Shown: one piece after another, positions 1 to 10,845 of the stretch
How the letters are laid out: every line of letters starts with the position of its first letter
Position numbering within the stretch: position 1 is the first letter of the stretch
Origin: Emmonsiellopsis sp. PD_33
Taxonomy: Eukaryota > Ascomycota > Eurotiomycetes > Onygenales > Ajellomycetaceae
Length of the DNA: 64,000 nucleotides
NCBI GenBank assembly: GCA_032988165.1
Contig: JANTQF010000024.1
Span: forward strand, 1-64,000
Reading direction: 5' to 3'
The notes under the pieces: model-generated
The model's input: the letters and a program-made list of their open reading frames with translations, nothing else
The model's database searches: none
What the model was told of the DNA's origin: nothing
Program-made: the position numbers and the translations under genes

Positions 1-2078
1 TTTTATTGATTTTCTCTTACAAGATGATTACAGTATTGTGCAAGGTCACCCCTCTGTGCACAGACCACCCAGGTCACGTGGTGCAGGTCGCCAAGCTTTT
101 TAGCGAGGTCGAATCTTCTGTATACACTCTGCTCCTGCTATATTTGGAAAGGCGGGTGGCTGACTCAGCCGCCAAGAGCGATCCCGGCCAATGAGACGCC
201 TGCTGGGTTCTGTACCTTGACGCTAACCACATTAGACTTTAGGGCACAGCAACACTGCCTAATCGGGCGTGACGACCATGGGCCAATAGTTAATCCGGGC
301 CGGGGCGAAGGGCGATCTTCAAGGTTTCCGCCTTGGCAGGTTCCGCCCGGGCCTAACGCCCTTCGGACTAGTGGGTCCTTGGCAAGGCTTCAAAATTGGG
401 CAGGAACCGCCACAGTCCACCTCGGCAACCACCAGCCACCAGGAGAGAGATCCATGGATGGCGCCTTGCGATGATTGATGGTGCTTGGCCTCGACGTGTT
501 TCCAATATCTCCAATGTGCCGGTGAATCATAGCCATGACCCTTCTCAATTTTTCGACGAGCTTGCGTTTCCTTGCATCCCTGATCCCAGCAACTACTAGT
601 ACGTGATTGATTCCGGTTTCGTTGACGATATGGGGAACTCTAAGCTGGCAAGTTGTCGGACGTTTCCGGCGTGGTTTGGAATTGCAAGTGAGAAAGAACT
701 ACAAAACTAAACAAGCCCCAATTCCGAGACGGCCGTGCGCAGAATCTGCAGGAGGATTGCACGGTACAAGCTGGGCTCGCCCGTCGTACGAAAAACACAA
801 GAGATCGTTGATCCAGCTTCGCCTGGAAGGCTGGAACTTGGAAGGCAGTGGAATAATGGGTGATCACCAGTGATCTACGGGCTAGCATGCCTTGAACCCT
901 TGCTGGTATATGTTGTACAGGCGAGGCAGCGCTTTGTGACAAAGTGGCATCTGACATCCAATTTGGTACGGAGTATACTATTGATATTAGAGACCCCCCC
1001 ATCGCCTGCTTGTTCTCAGGCATCAGGAAACAACGCAAGGTGGGGCGTGATCATAACAGCATATGATAACTTTGCTCAAACAAAGTCCTCAGATAACTGA
1101 GACGGCTTGTGGTCATCCGGGGACATGGCCGTCGGATAGCCGCCCAATGGACAAATTGCAGCCGGAAGTAAGGAGGGTTTGTCAAACCTTGCTGCCACAC
1201 AATGGAAGTGACACCTGCAACCTTTGAAGTGGATCCGCCATAACATACACCTAGCATCTATCTTCCACATTCGACGGCTGTGTCCTCCGAGTGCGACCTG
1301 ATGCTTTGCCTGTGGGCCTAGCAAACGACTGGGGAAGAGCGTAGACCTCCCACAAACACCACACATTTACGCATCCGTTTCAGAGCTATCTCATGTGGCT
1401 GCCGTCCTGACTAGGACGCGCGGAGCTCTGGCGGCCCCGAAGGAGTAGATATGTGCCTGTTGATCCTGGGTCTGCCAGGGTTGGCAGGGTTCGACAGCAT
1501 GGACGCAAAGTTGAGTTTCCCAGCACGAAGCTTGGCGATTGGATAGACGGAGCTTGTTGACAATCCCGATATTGGGTGGGTGTTCAGCATGCAGGATATC
1601 TCGAATAGGTCTGGGAGAGCGGCCAATGGAGAGACATTGCGCAGTGTCAGGACAGCCACAATACAATCCCTCGGTCGGCTCAGCTGCGCGTGTTCAGCCC
1701 TCCACCTGCGCATCGCCTCCAAACTCCAAATGTCTGTGGTGATAGAGAGCCAGCCAGCGCAGAAGTCGGCAACCCGTCGGGATCACGTGGGGCCGGCGTG
1801 TCCCACATCGAAAAAACTGGACGCCAAGACCGCTGCTATATAGCGCCATCATTCGCTGCGAGTTTCCCCTCCACCAACTCTGGGTAACAAGTCCAGCAAA
1901 ACAAAAACCACCCGCCCACCACCCATTTTCGTGTCTTGCCTGCGGCTTCTTAAATACTTGCCCACTTCGCCGGCATCCTTTAATTTCTTTTTGTGCGCCC
2001 TGCCGCTTCGTCCGCTACTTAAACAAGCTGCCCCAGCTGCCCTGTCGACCTCCCTCGCTTTCTCCCCGCTCCCTTACA
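1..2078. other. Intergenic / upstream region of DAHP synthase
   Basis: No open frame here looks like a protein. The last 250 bp look like a promoter and leader: a TATATAG element lies at about 1837-1843 and a long C/T-rich tract runs up to the ATG at 2079. E-box-like CACGTG cores lie at 75-80 and 1784-1789. A perfect TGACTCA lies at 161-167. Confidence 0.5.
161..167. promoter_or_regulatory. TGACTCA, Gcn4/CpcA-type element
   Basis: This is a perfect match to the element bound by the fungal cross-pathway control factor Gcn4/CpcA. The next gene is an amino-acid biosynthesis gene of the kind such factors control, but the site is 1.9 kb upstream of its start, so a role here is only a possibility. 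A chance match in 64 kb is quite likely. Confidence 0.25.
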
Positions 2079-3334
2079 ATGCCGCTCGTAAAGGCTTCCG
2101 TTGAGGTCAATGAAGACACCCGGAGTGAGTCTCCTTTGGCATCAGAATCATGCATCCCGCCATGGCACTAACCGATATGTTAGTCCTGGGATACGACCCT
2201 CTCCTCTCCCCCCAATTCCTGCAGACCGAAGTCCGCGCAGTGAGTCATACCCGCCCACCGACACCATTGGGAGACAGGAAATAAGGATGTGGGAGACTGA
2301 CTCTCTTCTAGCCAAATTCAGCCATTGAAACCGTCCAGTCTGGCCGCAAGCAGGCAATCGAGGTTATTGAACAGCGCGATGACCGCCTCCTTGTCATCTG
2401 CGGGCCCTGCTCGATCCACGACCCCGACACCGCCCTCGAATATGCCAGACGTCTGAAGGCGCTTTCCGATAAGCTCAAGGCGGACCTCTGCATCATCATG
2501 CGTGCCTACTTGGAGAAACCCCGTACCACTGTCGGCTGGAAAGGCCTGATCAACGACCCCGATATCGATGAATCCTACAACATTAACAAGGGCCTCCGAA
2601 TTTCGAGAAAACTGTACGCTGACCTGAACAGCCTGGGCATGCCAATTGCTAGTGAAATGCTGGATACTATTTCCCCTCAGTATCTTGCAGACCTCATTTC
2701 CTTGGGAGCGATTGGCGCCAGAACCACTGAATCTCAACTCCACCGGGAACTTGCATCAGGTCTCAGTTTTCCCATTGGCTACAAGAATGGCACGGATGGC
2801 AACCTAGGCGTTGCAATTGATGCCATTGGCGCCGCCGCCAACCCGCACCACTTCCTCGGCGTCACCAAGCAAGGATTGGCCGCCATCACCAAGACGAGTG
2901 GCAACGAGCACGGCTTCGTCATCCTCCGCGGCGGCACCAAGGGCACCAACTATGACGCTGAAAGCATCGCCGCCTCGCGCCAGGACCTGCGCAAGAAGAA
3001 GCAGCGCGAAATCGTCATGGTCGACTGCTCGCACGGAAACTCGAAGAAGAATCACCTTAACCAGCCCATCGTCGCCCAGTGTGTAGGCGACCAGCTCCGA
3101 AACGGTGAAGAGGCCATCATCGGTGTCATGATCGAGTCGAATATCTACGAAGGCAACCAGAAGGTCCCCGCTGAAGGACCGGCCGGCCTCGCCAAGGGTG
3201 TCAGCATTACAGACGCTTGCATCAACTGGGAAATGACGGTCGATGTACTAGAGCAGCTTGCTGAGGCTGTTCGTGTGCGCAGGACGGTTCGCTCTGCCAA
3301 GGCTAACGGGAATTCGGTAAATGGGAGTTCTTAG
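2079..3334 (+). CDS. ARO4: 3-deoxy-D-arabino-heptulosonate-7-phosphate (DAHP) synthase
   Basis: Catalyses phosphoenolpyruvate plus erythrose-4-phosphate to DAHP, the first step of the shikimate pathway. I read three exons (2079-2124, 2184-2239, 2312-3334) giving 374 residues, normal for the fungal type-I enzyme. The start sits in a short first exon that joins in frame to the conserved ILGYDPL segment. GPCS is at about residues 65-68, followed by the LEKPRTTVGWKGLINDPD block, the SEMLDTISPQ and ARTTESQLHRE blocks, and SHGNS near the C-terminus. From recalled family sequences the body resembles the yeast tyrosine-regulated Aro4 more than the phenylalanine-regulated Aro3; that assignment is inference. 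The C-terminal tail is Asn/Ser-rich and extends past the conserved fold. A poly-T tract follows the stop. Confidence 0.95.
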
Positions 3335-4157
3335 GTGATTTTTTTTTTTTTGTTGAAGAAAAATTTCTTATTTCTATTTCCCAAAAATACGATGCGGAAT
3401 GATAAAAATGCATATGTTTTCACTTTTTTTACTTTTGTTATACGGTTGTTCGTGGTCTGTGTTGTTTTGTTTCCATGTGAATTCCCCCTTGTTCGTTGTT
3501 CTGTAGTCTGTTAGTTCTCGTGGGACCTGGTTGAATGTTTTTTTTTTGGTTCCCCTCGATTTCATTTTAGGGCGAATCCACCGAAGATGATGGATTTGAA
3601 GAATACTTATCCTTGTCAGTCACTACGGAGTGTGAAAGAAGGTTTATCAATGGTATATTTTTGGAATGGTATATCTTAACCCTATCCTCAGCTTTTACAC
3701 TTTGTCTTGCGGGACACCCACTTCCTCTTGCACCCTCTTAGGGATGTGAATGCACCTAAAAAAGGGAAAAGAGAAGAATTCGACACCATACACTGCAATG
3801 TGGCCGGACAGTCGAGCATGGAGACTCCAGACGTACTAATATATTGCACGGGTTAGCCTGGAAGCCCACATCCTCGCCTTGCTTTCATTTTTCACGCTTT
3901 CTCCCCTGTATCTTCCCCGTTTACTCATATTCTCTAGATTATGACAATCTTATTTAATTCACCTTCGTCATGTTCTAGTACCTAATTATCTATTCCCATC
4001 CTCGTAAAAGTGCCATCCCCTTCAAGGGCTGGATATATCCTTTAAAGCGGCAACGTTCAACCCACGTGACCTCCATCCCAACCTCGAATTCCAGCAAGAA
4101 AAAAAAGTAAACCACCGCCAACGCCAACGACGACGACACCCATTGTCAACGCCCACA
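3335..4157. other. Intergenic, DAHP synthase 3' end to mL50 promoter
   Basis: A+T-rich sequence with several poly-T tracts just after the stop, consistent with a 3' UTR and polyadenylation region, then a C/A-rich leader before the next ATG. I see no gene in it. Confidence 0.5.
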
Positions 4158-5641
4158 ATGCCGTCGCCAGCCCGCCTTCTAGGGCCTTTAGAGGCCGCCC
4201 CCTCCCGCCTCTCCAGCGCCCTATATGTCTGCCAGACATGCAGACGCCAATGCCTCACCTCCACCAGCACCCGCCAACCACTCCGCCCCCTCAACCACCG
4301 CAGACCCTACTCCTCCTCCAACGACAAGAGCAATCTCCCGCTAACCGAGCGTCTGCGCCGGAAAGTATGGGGCACCGATAACCCACCCGGAGTGAAAGAT
4401 GTCTATGGATCCGAGAGTCAGCTGGCGCCCGAAGCTCCGAAGCCCGTGAGCGAGGTCGATATAGAGCTCGCGTCGATGCATGAGGACGTGAAAAAGAGTA
4501 TTGGGTTGAAAGATGCTGATTATGTGCCTGCGACGACGTGGGATGGGCTGAAGCGTGTTGGCTCTGTTGAGTGGTATGAGGAGCCGAAGAGGGTGGAGGA
4601 TAGTTATGCTTCGTATGTTTGCCCTTTAGCAATCCCGCGCGGTTTTGGTGTTTTGCCTCTTTTAATAAATGATTTACAAAAATGGGCGGGGGGGGGATGA
4701 TTGTGTCTCTGATTTTTATACGGCCTCTCGCCCGAATTCGCATGGTGGTCGACTTAATCCCCAAGAACAAAAAGGCAATGAACCCTAACTAACTAACCCT
4801 CCCTCTCAACTCCCTAGGTTCCTCGCAACCCCCAAAGCCTCCACCAGGGAACAATTCACCTTCTTCCTCCACCAGGCTATGGTCGAACTACTCGTCGCAA
4901 AACAAATCGGAACCCCGCTCGCCTCTGTCTGCGAAGTCATCCCCGACCAAGCCCAGCTCTCGCTCATCAATCAAGTGGAAATCACACCGTCGGCCGATTT
5001 CTCCACAGCCACCCTCCAGTTCCCCAACGAGGAGGCCGAGAAGGATATCATGGAGCTCTATTCGTCACTTAGTGCGGAGGAATCCGTAGAAGAATCGGTT
5101 GCTGCTGCTGAGGATGTGGATGAGCCTGAGGCTCAGAATGAAACCGCCACGGAGATCCAGGAAGAAGAGTCTCAAGATTTCGACACTGCTCCTACTATGG
5201 AGATATCCCCGCCGAAGAGCCTCAATTTCCTATCCATCTCGATCAAGGATCCGGAGCTCAAGTTTGCCGTAAGCTCACCCACCTATACTATATATACCCC
5301 TTCCCCCCCACCTCAAAACCCCCCACAAACTAACCAAACCCCAGTACCTCAAACGCACCGCCCAACTAACCGGCCACCGCATCCCGGACAATGAACTGGC
5401 ATCTATCTCCAAGGCCTCCCACCTCCTCCCCATCCTCGCCGAAGTCTCCAAGACGAAGAAGAAGAAGATCGCCGACGAGCTGATTGCTGATGGACGACTT
5501 GCTTCGCTGCCTAATGTTCGGATTATGGATAGAAGGTATACGCCTATCGATAAGGAGATGGAGATTGGACGGTGGAAGATTATCGAGGAGGAGTTGGAGA
5601 GGAGGGGGTTGCCGGTTACGGGGAGGGTGAAGAATCATTAG
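4158..5641 (+). CDS. Mitochondrial large ribosomal subunit protein mL50
   Basis: A structural component of the mitochondrial 54S ribosomal subunit in fungi. Three exons (4158-4612, 4818-5268, 5345-5641) give 400 residues. The N-terminus is rich in Arg, Ser and Pro with no acidic residues over the first 40 positions, typical of a matrix-targeting presequence. The middle has the segment QFTFFLHQAMVELLVAKQIG, then an acidic low-complexity linker (Glu/Ala-rich) and a basic C-terminal domain ending in a Lys/Arg-rich helix. I chose the ATG at 4158 because it directly precedes the presequence. Identification rests on remembered fungal mL50 proteins rather than on a catalytic motif. A generic mitochondrial ribosomal protein is the fallback. 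Confidence 0.75.
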
Positions 5642-6350
5642 AGGAGAAGAGGGCGGTTGTATTGGGTATATGTAAATCTGTAGATTATTCGGGTATTCCT
5701 TTTTGATTTTGATTCAATGTTTTTTTTTTTGATTTGTTTGTCATGTTCCCTGCCCTTTGTTTTTGTAACTGTAGTATGTTTCCTTTGTTTTTTTTTTCTC
5801 CTTGTTATGTTTGATTATCCACATGTATAAATATCTGAATCTATCTATCTCAATTTTGAACAGTCAATTGTGTAGCTAACTACGTAACTCGGTTCTACTG
5901 AGAAGATGAAACCTCATGGGTCCTTTTTGGGCTTCCTGTAGGCTGAGATATATATATATATTTAACCCATAGGGATTCAAAATAGATGAATATCCAGGTA
6001 GAATTTTTCCAAGGTTATTATCGAAAGGAAGAATCAGACGGGTTTAACTTTGTATTCCTACTTCTATACAGAAACTAAGTCAAATCATAGATGGAAATCA
6101 GGCCTCTTTCCCAGAAGATAGGAGGTCTCAGCAACAAGGAACAAGATGGCAATAAAAAGTAAGTATCCCATGTAGTAGGGAATCAGAAGGCTCGAACAAG
6201 AATATCATCTCTATTTCTAATAGTAAAACATAAAGTCTGTCTGCCCGGGAATGCAACTTCGATTCTCCCTACGTACACACAACAACCAGCATCCTCACCC
6301 CATGCAAACCAACGCCCAACCCCCCCTATCTCTATCCCCATCCCATCCAC
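5642..6350. other. Intergenic, convergent 3' ends
   Basis: A+T-rich with poly-T runs after the mL50 stop and a short (TA)n run at about 5947-5962. It lies between two genes that point at each other. No coding signal seen. Confidence 0.5.
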
Positions 6351-6632
6351 TCAGACCTCCACCCCACTGTCCGTCGCTGGTGACAAATCCCTCATAGTGA
6401 CATCAGCCCACGCACCCACGCTGGAAAGGAGACTTGCGGGTTCGGATTCCGCCCGTTCGTATGGTAGACACATGGCGCACGCCATAATTGAGGTTCGTTT
6501 CCGGCGCACTTGTCTGTCGCAAGTTTCCCAGCACCGGTATTCGAGCTTCCGCGGGTTGTATTTGGGCTCGCAGAAGTATGGGGTGTAGTAGGCGCAGCCG
6601 CAGGCGAGGACGGTTACAACGTGGCCGCACAT
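6351..6632 (-). CDS. Small cysteine-containing hypothetical protein
   Basis: A single open exon of 93 residues. I do not recognise a named family. The N-terminal half is rich in Cys and aromatic residues (Cys at about 2, 11, 13, 21, 33, 37, 52 and 55) with a CGCAYYTPYFCEP stretch. The C-terminal third is Ser/Ala-rich and acidic and looks disordered. There is no signal peptide. Short intracellular Cys/His-rich proteins starting MC-x-H are common hypothetical proteins in filamentous ascomycetes, which is the main reason to keep it. The ordered Cys spacing argues against a chance frame, but no splice site or homologue confirms it. Confidence 0.45.
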   Translation of the reverse strand: MCGHVVTVLACGCAYYTPYFCEPKYNPRKLEYRCWETCDRQVRRKRTSIMACAMCLPYERAESEPASLLSSVGAWADVTMRDLSPATDSGVEV

Positions 6633-7557
6633 GGTGGATGGGGTGCTGTGAGATGGGGAAAGCGGGGAGGTTTAAGGATGTGGTGCGCGCGAAGGGAGTG
6701 AGTCGGTTCCTTCAGAGAGGGTGGATAGACTGAGAAGTTTGTAGATACGTGCGTTGCTGTCGAGGTTGGGATGGAGGGGTCGTGGTGTATATTGACGTAA
6801 GTAAACAGTGCCGCTCGATCTACAAACGCATGGAATAGGATGTGCTCGTCTGGGTATGATAGCGAGCGCTCATATGCAAACGTAACAGATGGAAAGGGAC
6901 AGTTGATTTCTATCTGGATATAAATGCAATAGGAATGCCAGTAAAATATTGTTGGAGAAGACGAATTCAGAGGGAAAAAGCGTCACGTAAAACAGTCAGA
7001 ATTAAGAACCCGAGTTTGGGAATCGCAAGTGGGAGTTGTTTCCTCGCACCTGCCTCGAGAAATCGAGAACGTTGGTGAGACGGCAGGAACCGAGTTGTGG
7101 TAGGAGCCATCGACCAAGGCAAGAGAACGGCCGGAGATTTTGCGCAAGGTCCCGGCAAAAACTATGTGATCTCACCCCAATGCTATGCTGTGTTTTCATA
7201 GGCCTGGAGAAGTTGTGTCGTTTAGCTGGTTTGGCGTCCGGGCTCGGGGGGCGGGGGTGGTTCCTTCGAGAAAAGGTTATTTCCCGGCAGTCTCACCTCA
7301 ACGGACGCGATGTTCTCGCGCGTGGTGAGATGAAAACTAGTTTGGACCAATTGTTTGGAAATTTGAATTTGTCGAGCGCAGCCTTGGGCAAGATACAACA
7401 AACGACAGTCGTAGCATCAGTACTTCCGCCCGATAGGAATGGAGCAGGTAATGTACGAGCAATAATTGCTGGCATAATACCCAATGGTGACTCCACAAAC
7501 GGAGGCACCAGGCCCTGTCGAAGTCATTGTTTTCGAGATGATTCGGGAGCAGAGTAT
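6633..7557. other. Intergenic region without a supported gene
   Basis: Several open frames of 60-200 codons exist on both strands, but none shows a domain, compositional bias or splice structure that I can defend. It probably holds the promoter of the small Cys-rich gene and the 3' region of rtf2. Confidence 0.4.
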
Positions 7558-8653
7558 TCATCTTTTGGCCGAGGTAGGAATGGAATATCCCCTGGTCATG
7601 AAATCTGCGTCTTTGCTCTTATCCCTGGTTGACTCTGACGAGAAGAGGCTTCGAATATTGTCACTCGTCCCCACCATCTTTCGGCGTTTGTTTCGCTCTT
7701 GCTCCTCCCCAAGCACTCGTGCGGTAAGTCTGGCAGTTGCGGCGTTCTTAATCCCGCTCGACGCTGGGATTGTAGGTGTTGATGTTCTGCTTTCTGACCT
7801 ACTGCTTGGTGCCGAACTGGGTTTCGAGGTACTGGTCGGCGCCTTGGGATCGGTAGGGACTGACGAATCCCCGTTGATAGGTGTAGATTCGGTACCATGA
7901 CCGTTCTTCTTCCGCTTCTTGCTCCCGGGAGCCTTCTTGAGAGAGTGCGTTAATCCTCGACCGGCCAAATCCTGCATACGGGATATCAGACGCTCTTTTT
8001 CTGGTTCTTGTGCTGGAAGAATCGGTATGACGTTCTCAGGAGCGCAAGGTTCATTACACTGGTAACCGACAAGTCAGTAATGACCAAGAAGGAGAATAGA
8101 ACAAAGGTGGGACGACGGAACTGACCTGTAAACATTTGTCCGATTTCATTTCACGAATGGCCTCTTCGGAGAACGCATGGCCGCAAGGGACAAGATAAAC
8201 GGACTTGACATTAGGTCCTAGCTCCTTGCGAGTGATCGGACAGACCCAGCGCTTCTTGCGTTTTTCTTCGTCATTATCGACCTCAAACTTAACTTCGACA
8301 ACATCACGAAGGCCCTTGACCCTCCCTTTTAGGATCTCTTCGCAGTCCGCCTTGGAGCTAATATCTTCGGCATCGTCTGTCGGTAATAGGTATTTTAATA
8401 TTGCATCTTTGTTGTAGAGGATACCGGCGGAGTCGGAGACTATTGGTAAGAGTAACTCTTTGTGAGATAGAGGACAAGTTGACCAGTAATGCTCCAAGTG
8501 CTCCTTCAAGGTCTCTTTGAGTTCAGCGGCGGTTGGATTGCGCGCGGCGGATTTCACCAGCTCGCACCGCTTTGGAATACTGTGCAAATATTAGCGGGAT
8601 GAAGTTTTTGGTGAAGATTATGAATGAACTCACCTTCCACCATCATTTCCCAT
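7558..8653 (-). CDS. rtf2: Replication termination factor 2 (Rtf2), RING-like protein
   Basis: Rtf2-family proteins act at stalled replication forks and in splicing of some transcripts. Three exons on the minus strand (8653-8634, 8579-8126, 8058-7558) give 324 residues. The first exon encodes only MGNDGG plus a split Ser codon, and that N-terminus is a hallmark of the family, which fixes the start. The atypical RING is split by the second intron: a CPLSHKEL segment is followed by CPITRKELG, VPCGHAFSEEAI and, in the last exon, CNEPCAPEN. The C-terminal third is a basic, Ser/Thr-rich tail beginning with a KKRKK-type cluster, probably nuclear. It shares a 293-bp divergent promoter with the glucosidase II beta gene. 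Confidence 0.92.
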
Positions 8654-8946
8654 GCTTGCGGCTAGTTATGTTAATAGCTGGAGGAGAAAAAAGCTGAGGA
8701 GGATGTGGATGATTTTGTCCGCGACGTCAACTTGCGGAGGCGATTGATAAGGCAAAACTCCGGATAATAGTTTTCCATTCTCCGAGCTGCCTGGTCATGT
8801 GATAACAATTAGTAAGCCGCCAAGACCATGCGCGATAGGCCAGAAATGATGCATCCAGCTCCAGCAAGTAGCGACAACTGGTCTGATATCCAACATCAGC
8901 GTCAACACAGGCGGACTGGCTTCATGATACACCCAATGCTGCCATA
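8654..8946. promoter_or_regulatory. Divergent promoter, rtf2 / glucosidase II beta
   Basis: These 293 bp separate two head-to-head ATGs and must hold both promoters. I do not see a clear TATA box on either strand. Confidence 0.5.
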
Positions 8947-10845
8947 ATGAAGCATACGAGCAGCGTCTTCGTTCTTTTAGGCATCACAGCATGTTCGACA
9001 CTTTGTGCTGCGGGAAAGGATGCCCCCGCCAGACCTCGCGGTGTAGGTCCTGACTGTAAGTATACACAATCACCTCAACGAAGCAATTATGGCGACATGA
9101 ATGCACCGTGTCAGCTGGTTGCAAGGCGCTGGGCACCTCACACCCTCTTTGTTCTAATTGACTGACTTGTCGGGTTCTGTCGGGCATATTTAGTTGCTAA
9201 ATACTACAAGGACCCCTCATCGTTCTCGTGTATCACCAACCCTTCCATCAAGGTCCCCATCTCGGCGGTGAATGACGACTACTGTGATTGTCCTGATGGG
9301 AGCGATGAGCCGGGCACCTCAGCATGCGCCCCAGTCTCTCAAATATCCCCCTCCGACCTGCGAGACGACAGACTGAACCGCACTCCCGCCCTTCCTGGCT
9401 TTTACTGTGTCAACAAGGGTCATAGACCCTCTTACCTTCCATTCCAGCGAGTCAACGATGGCGTATGTGACTACGACATTTGCTGCGACGGTAGCGATGA
9501 GTGGGCTAAAGTTGGTGGGATCAAGTGTGAGAACAAGTGCAAAGAGATTGGAAAGGAATGGCGGAAACAGGAAGAGAAGAGACAGAAGTCCTTGGCTTCC
9601 GCTGTGAGAAAGCAGAAAGACCTGGCTGCCACGGCGTCCCGCTTGAGGAAGGAGGTGGAGGACCGCGTTTCGGATCTCGAAGTAGAGATCAAGGCGTCTG
9701 AGCTCAAAGTGCAGGATCTAAAGGCAGAGCTGGAGGAAGTCCGAGCAAGGGACAGAGGGAAGGTTGTCAAAGGACAAAAGCAAGGAAAAGTTAATGTCCT
9801 TGCAGGACTAGCCAGAACTAGGGTGGAAGAACTGCGAACCGCGTTAGTCGACGTCCGCCGTCAGAGAGACGAGAACCAAGAACGCCTAGCGGAACTAGTG
9901 GCCATCCTGTCGAAATTCAAGGAAGAGTATAACCCCAATTTTAACGATGAGGGAGTGAAGCGTGCTGTCCGGAGCTGGGAGGACTATGCCGCCCGCGAAA
10001 GGGGCAGTCAGGGCGAAGAAGCACATGACCGAGACTTGGATGCTATCACCCAACCGGACGGAGAAGACTCTGGTATCAACTGGGAGCAATGGGAAAATGA
10101 GCAGGATGGAGAAACCGAGATAACTCTCAGTGAGTTTTGCCAAGCCAAACACACGTTTTTAGTTTTATTGGTGCTAATGCACGTCCCAGTTTACAAAATA
10201 GCCGCCTATTTCCCAGACTCTTTGATTAATTACATCGAAGATAAGGCCTTGCAGCTCCGGTCACTCTTGATATCAAATGGCATCCTTGCTGATACAGACG
10301 ACGACTCCGCCACCGGCGAATCCAAAGCCGTAACGAATGCTCGTAACGCCCTGTCAGCTGAAGAATCGTCGTTGGGTAGACTTCGATCCCAGCTGAAGGA
10401 CCACCAATCCGATCTGGAAAAGGACTACGGTCGCGACTCCGTATTCAGAGCCCTCAAAGGATCCTGCATCGAACGAGACTCCGGTGAATATACGTACGAG
10501 CTGTGTTGGATGGAAAAGACTAAACAGAAATCGAAAAAGGGTGGATCCCACACTTCGATGGGAAGCTTTTCCCGTTTCACCACTGTAATTGTTGACGAAC
10601 AGAGCTCCTCCGGTGAAATCGTCCCAAGGGAAAAGATTGCTTTGGAATATTCCAACGGACAGACTTGCTGGAATGGCCCAGCACGCTCGACCAAGGTTAT
10701 CCTGGAGTGTGGGGAGAATGATGAGATCCTGAAGATTACTGAGGATGAGAAGTGCGTATACTCGATGCATGTAACGACGGCAGCCGTCTGCGAGGACGCC
10801 ATCAATAGCAATGGAGCGCGTGATGGCCGCAAGGATGAGTTATGA
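8947..10845 (+). CDS. gtb1: Glucosidase II beta subunit (ER N-glycan processing)
   Basis: The non-catalytic partner that retains and directs glucosidase II, which trims the inner glucoses of N-glycans in the ER lumen. Exons 8947-9055, 9194-10129 and 10190-10845 give 566 residues. In order: a signal peptide (about 1-22), two Cys-rich LDLa-like repeats containing CDCPDGSDEPG and CDGSDEW, a long Lys/Glu coiled coil, an acidic segment, a second coiled coil, and a C-terminal MRH (mannose-6-phosphate-receptor homology) domain with paired Cys. The chain ends in KDEL, an ER retrieval signal. The second intron (60 bp, with a GCTAAT branch site) has no stop and is a multiple of three, so the unspliced frame stays open. 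The splice is inferred from consensus and from restoration of family sequence. Confidence 0.95.
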
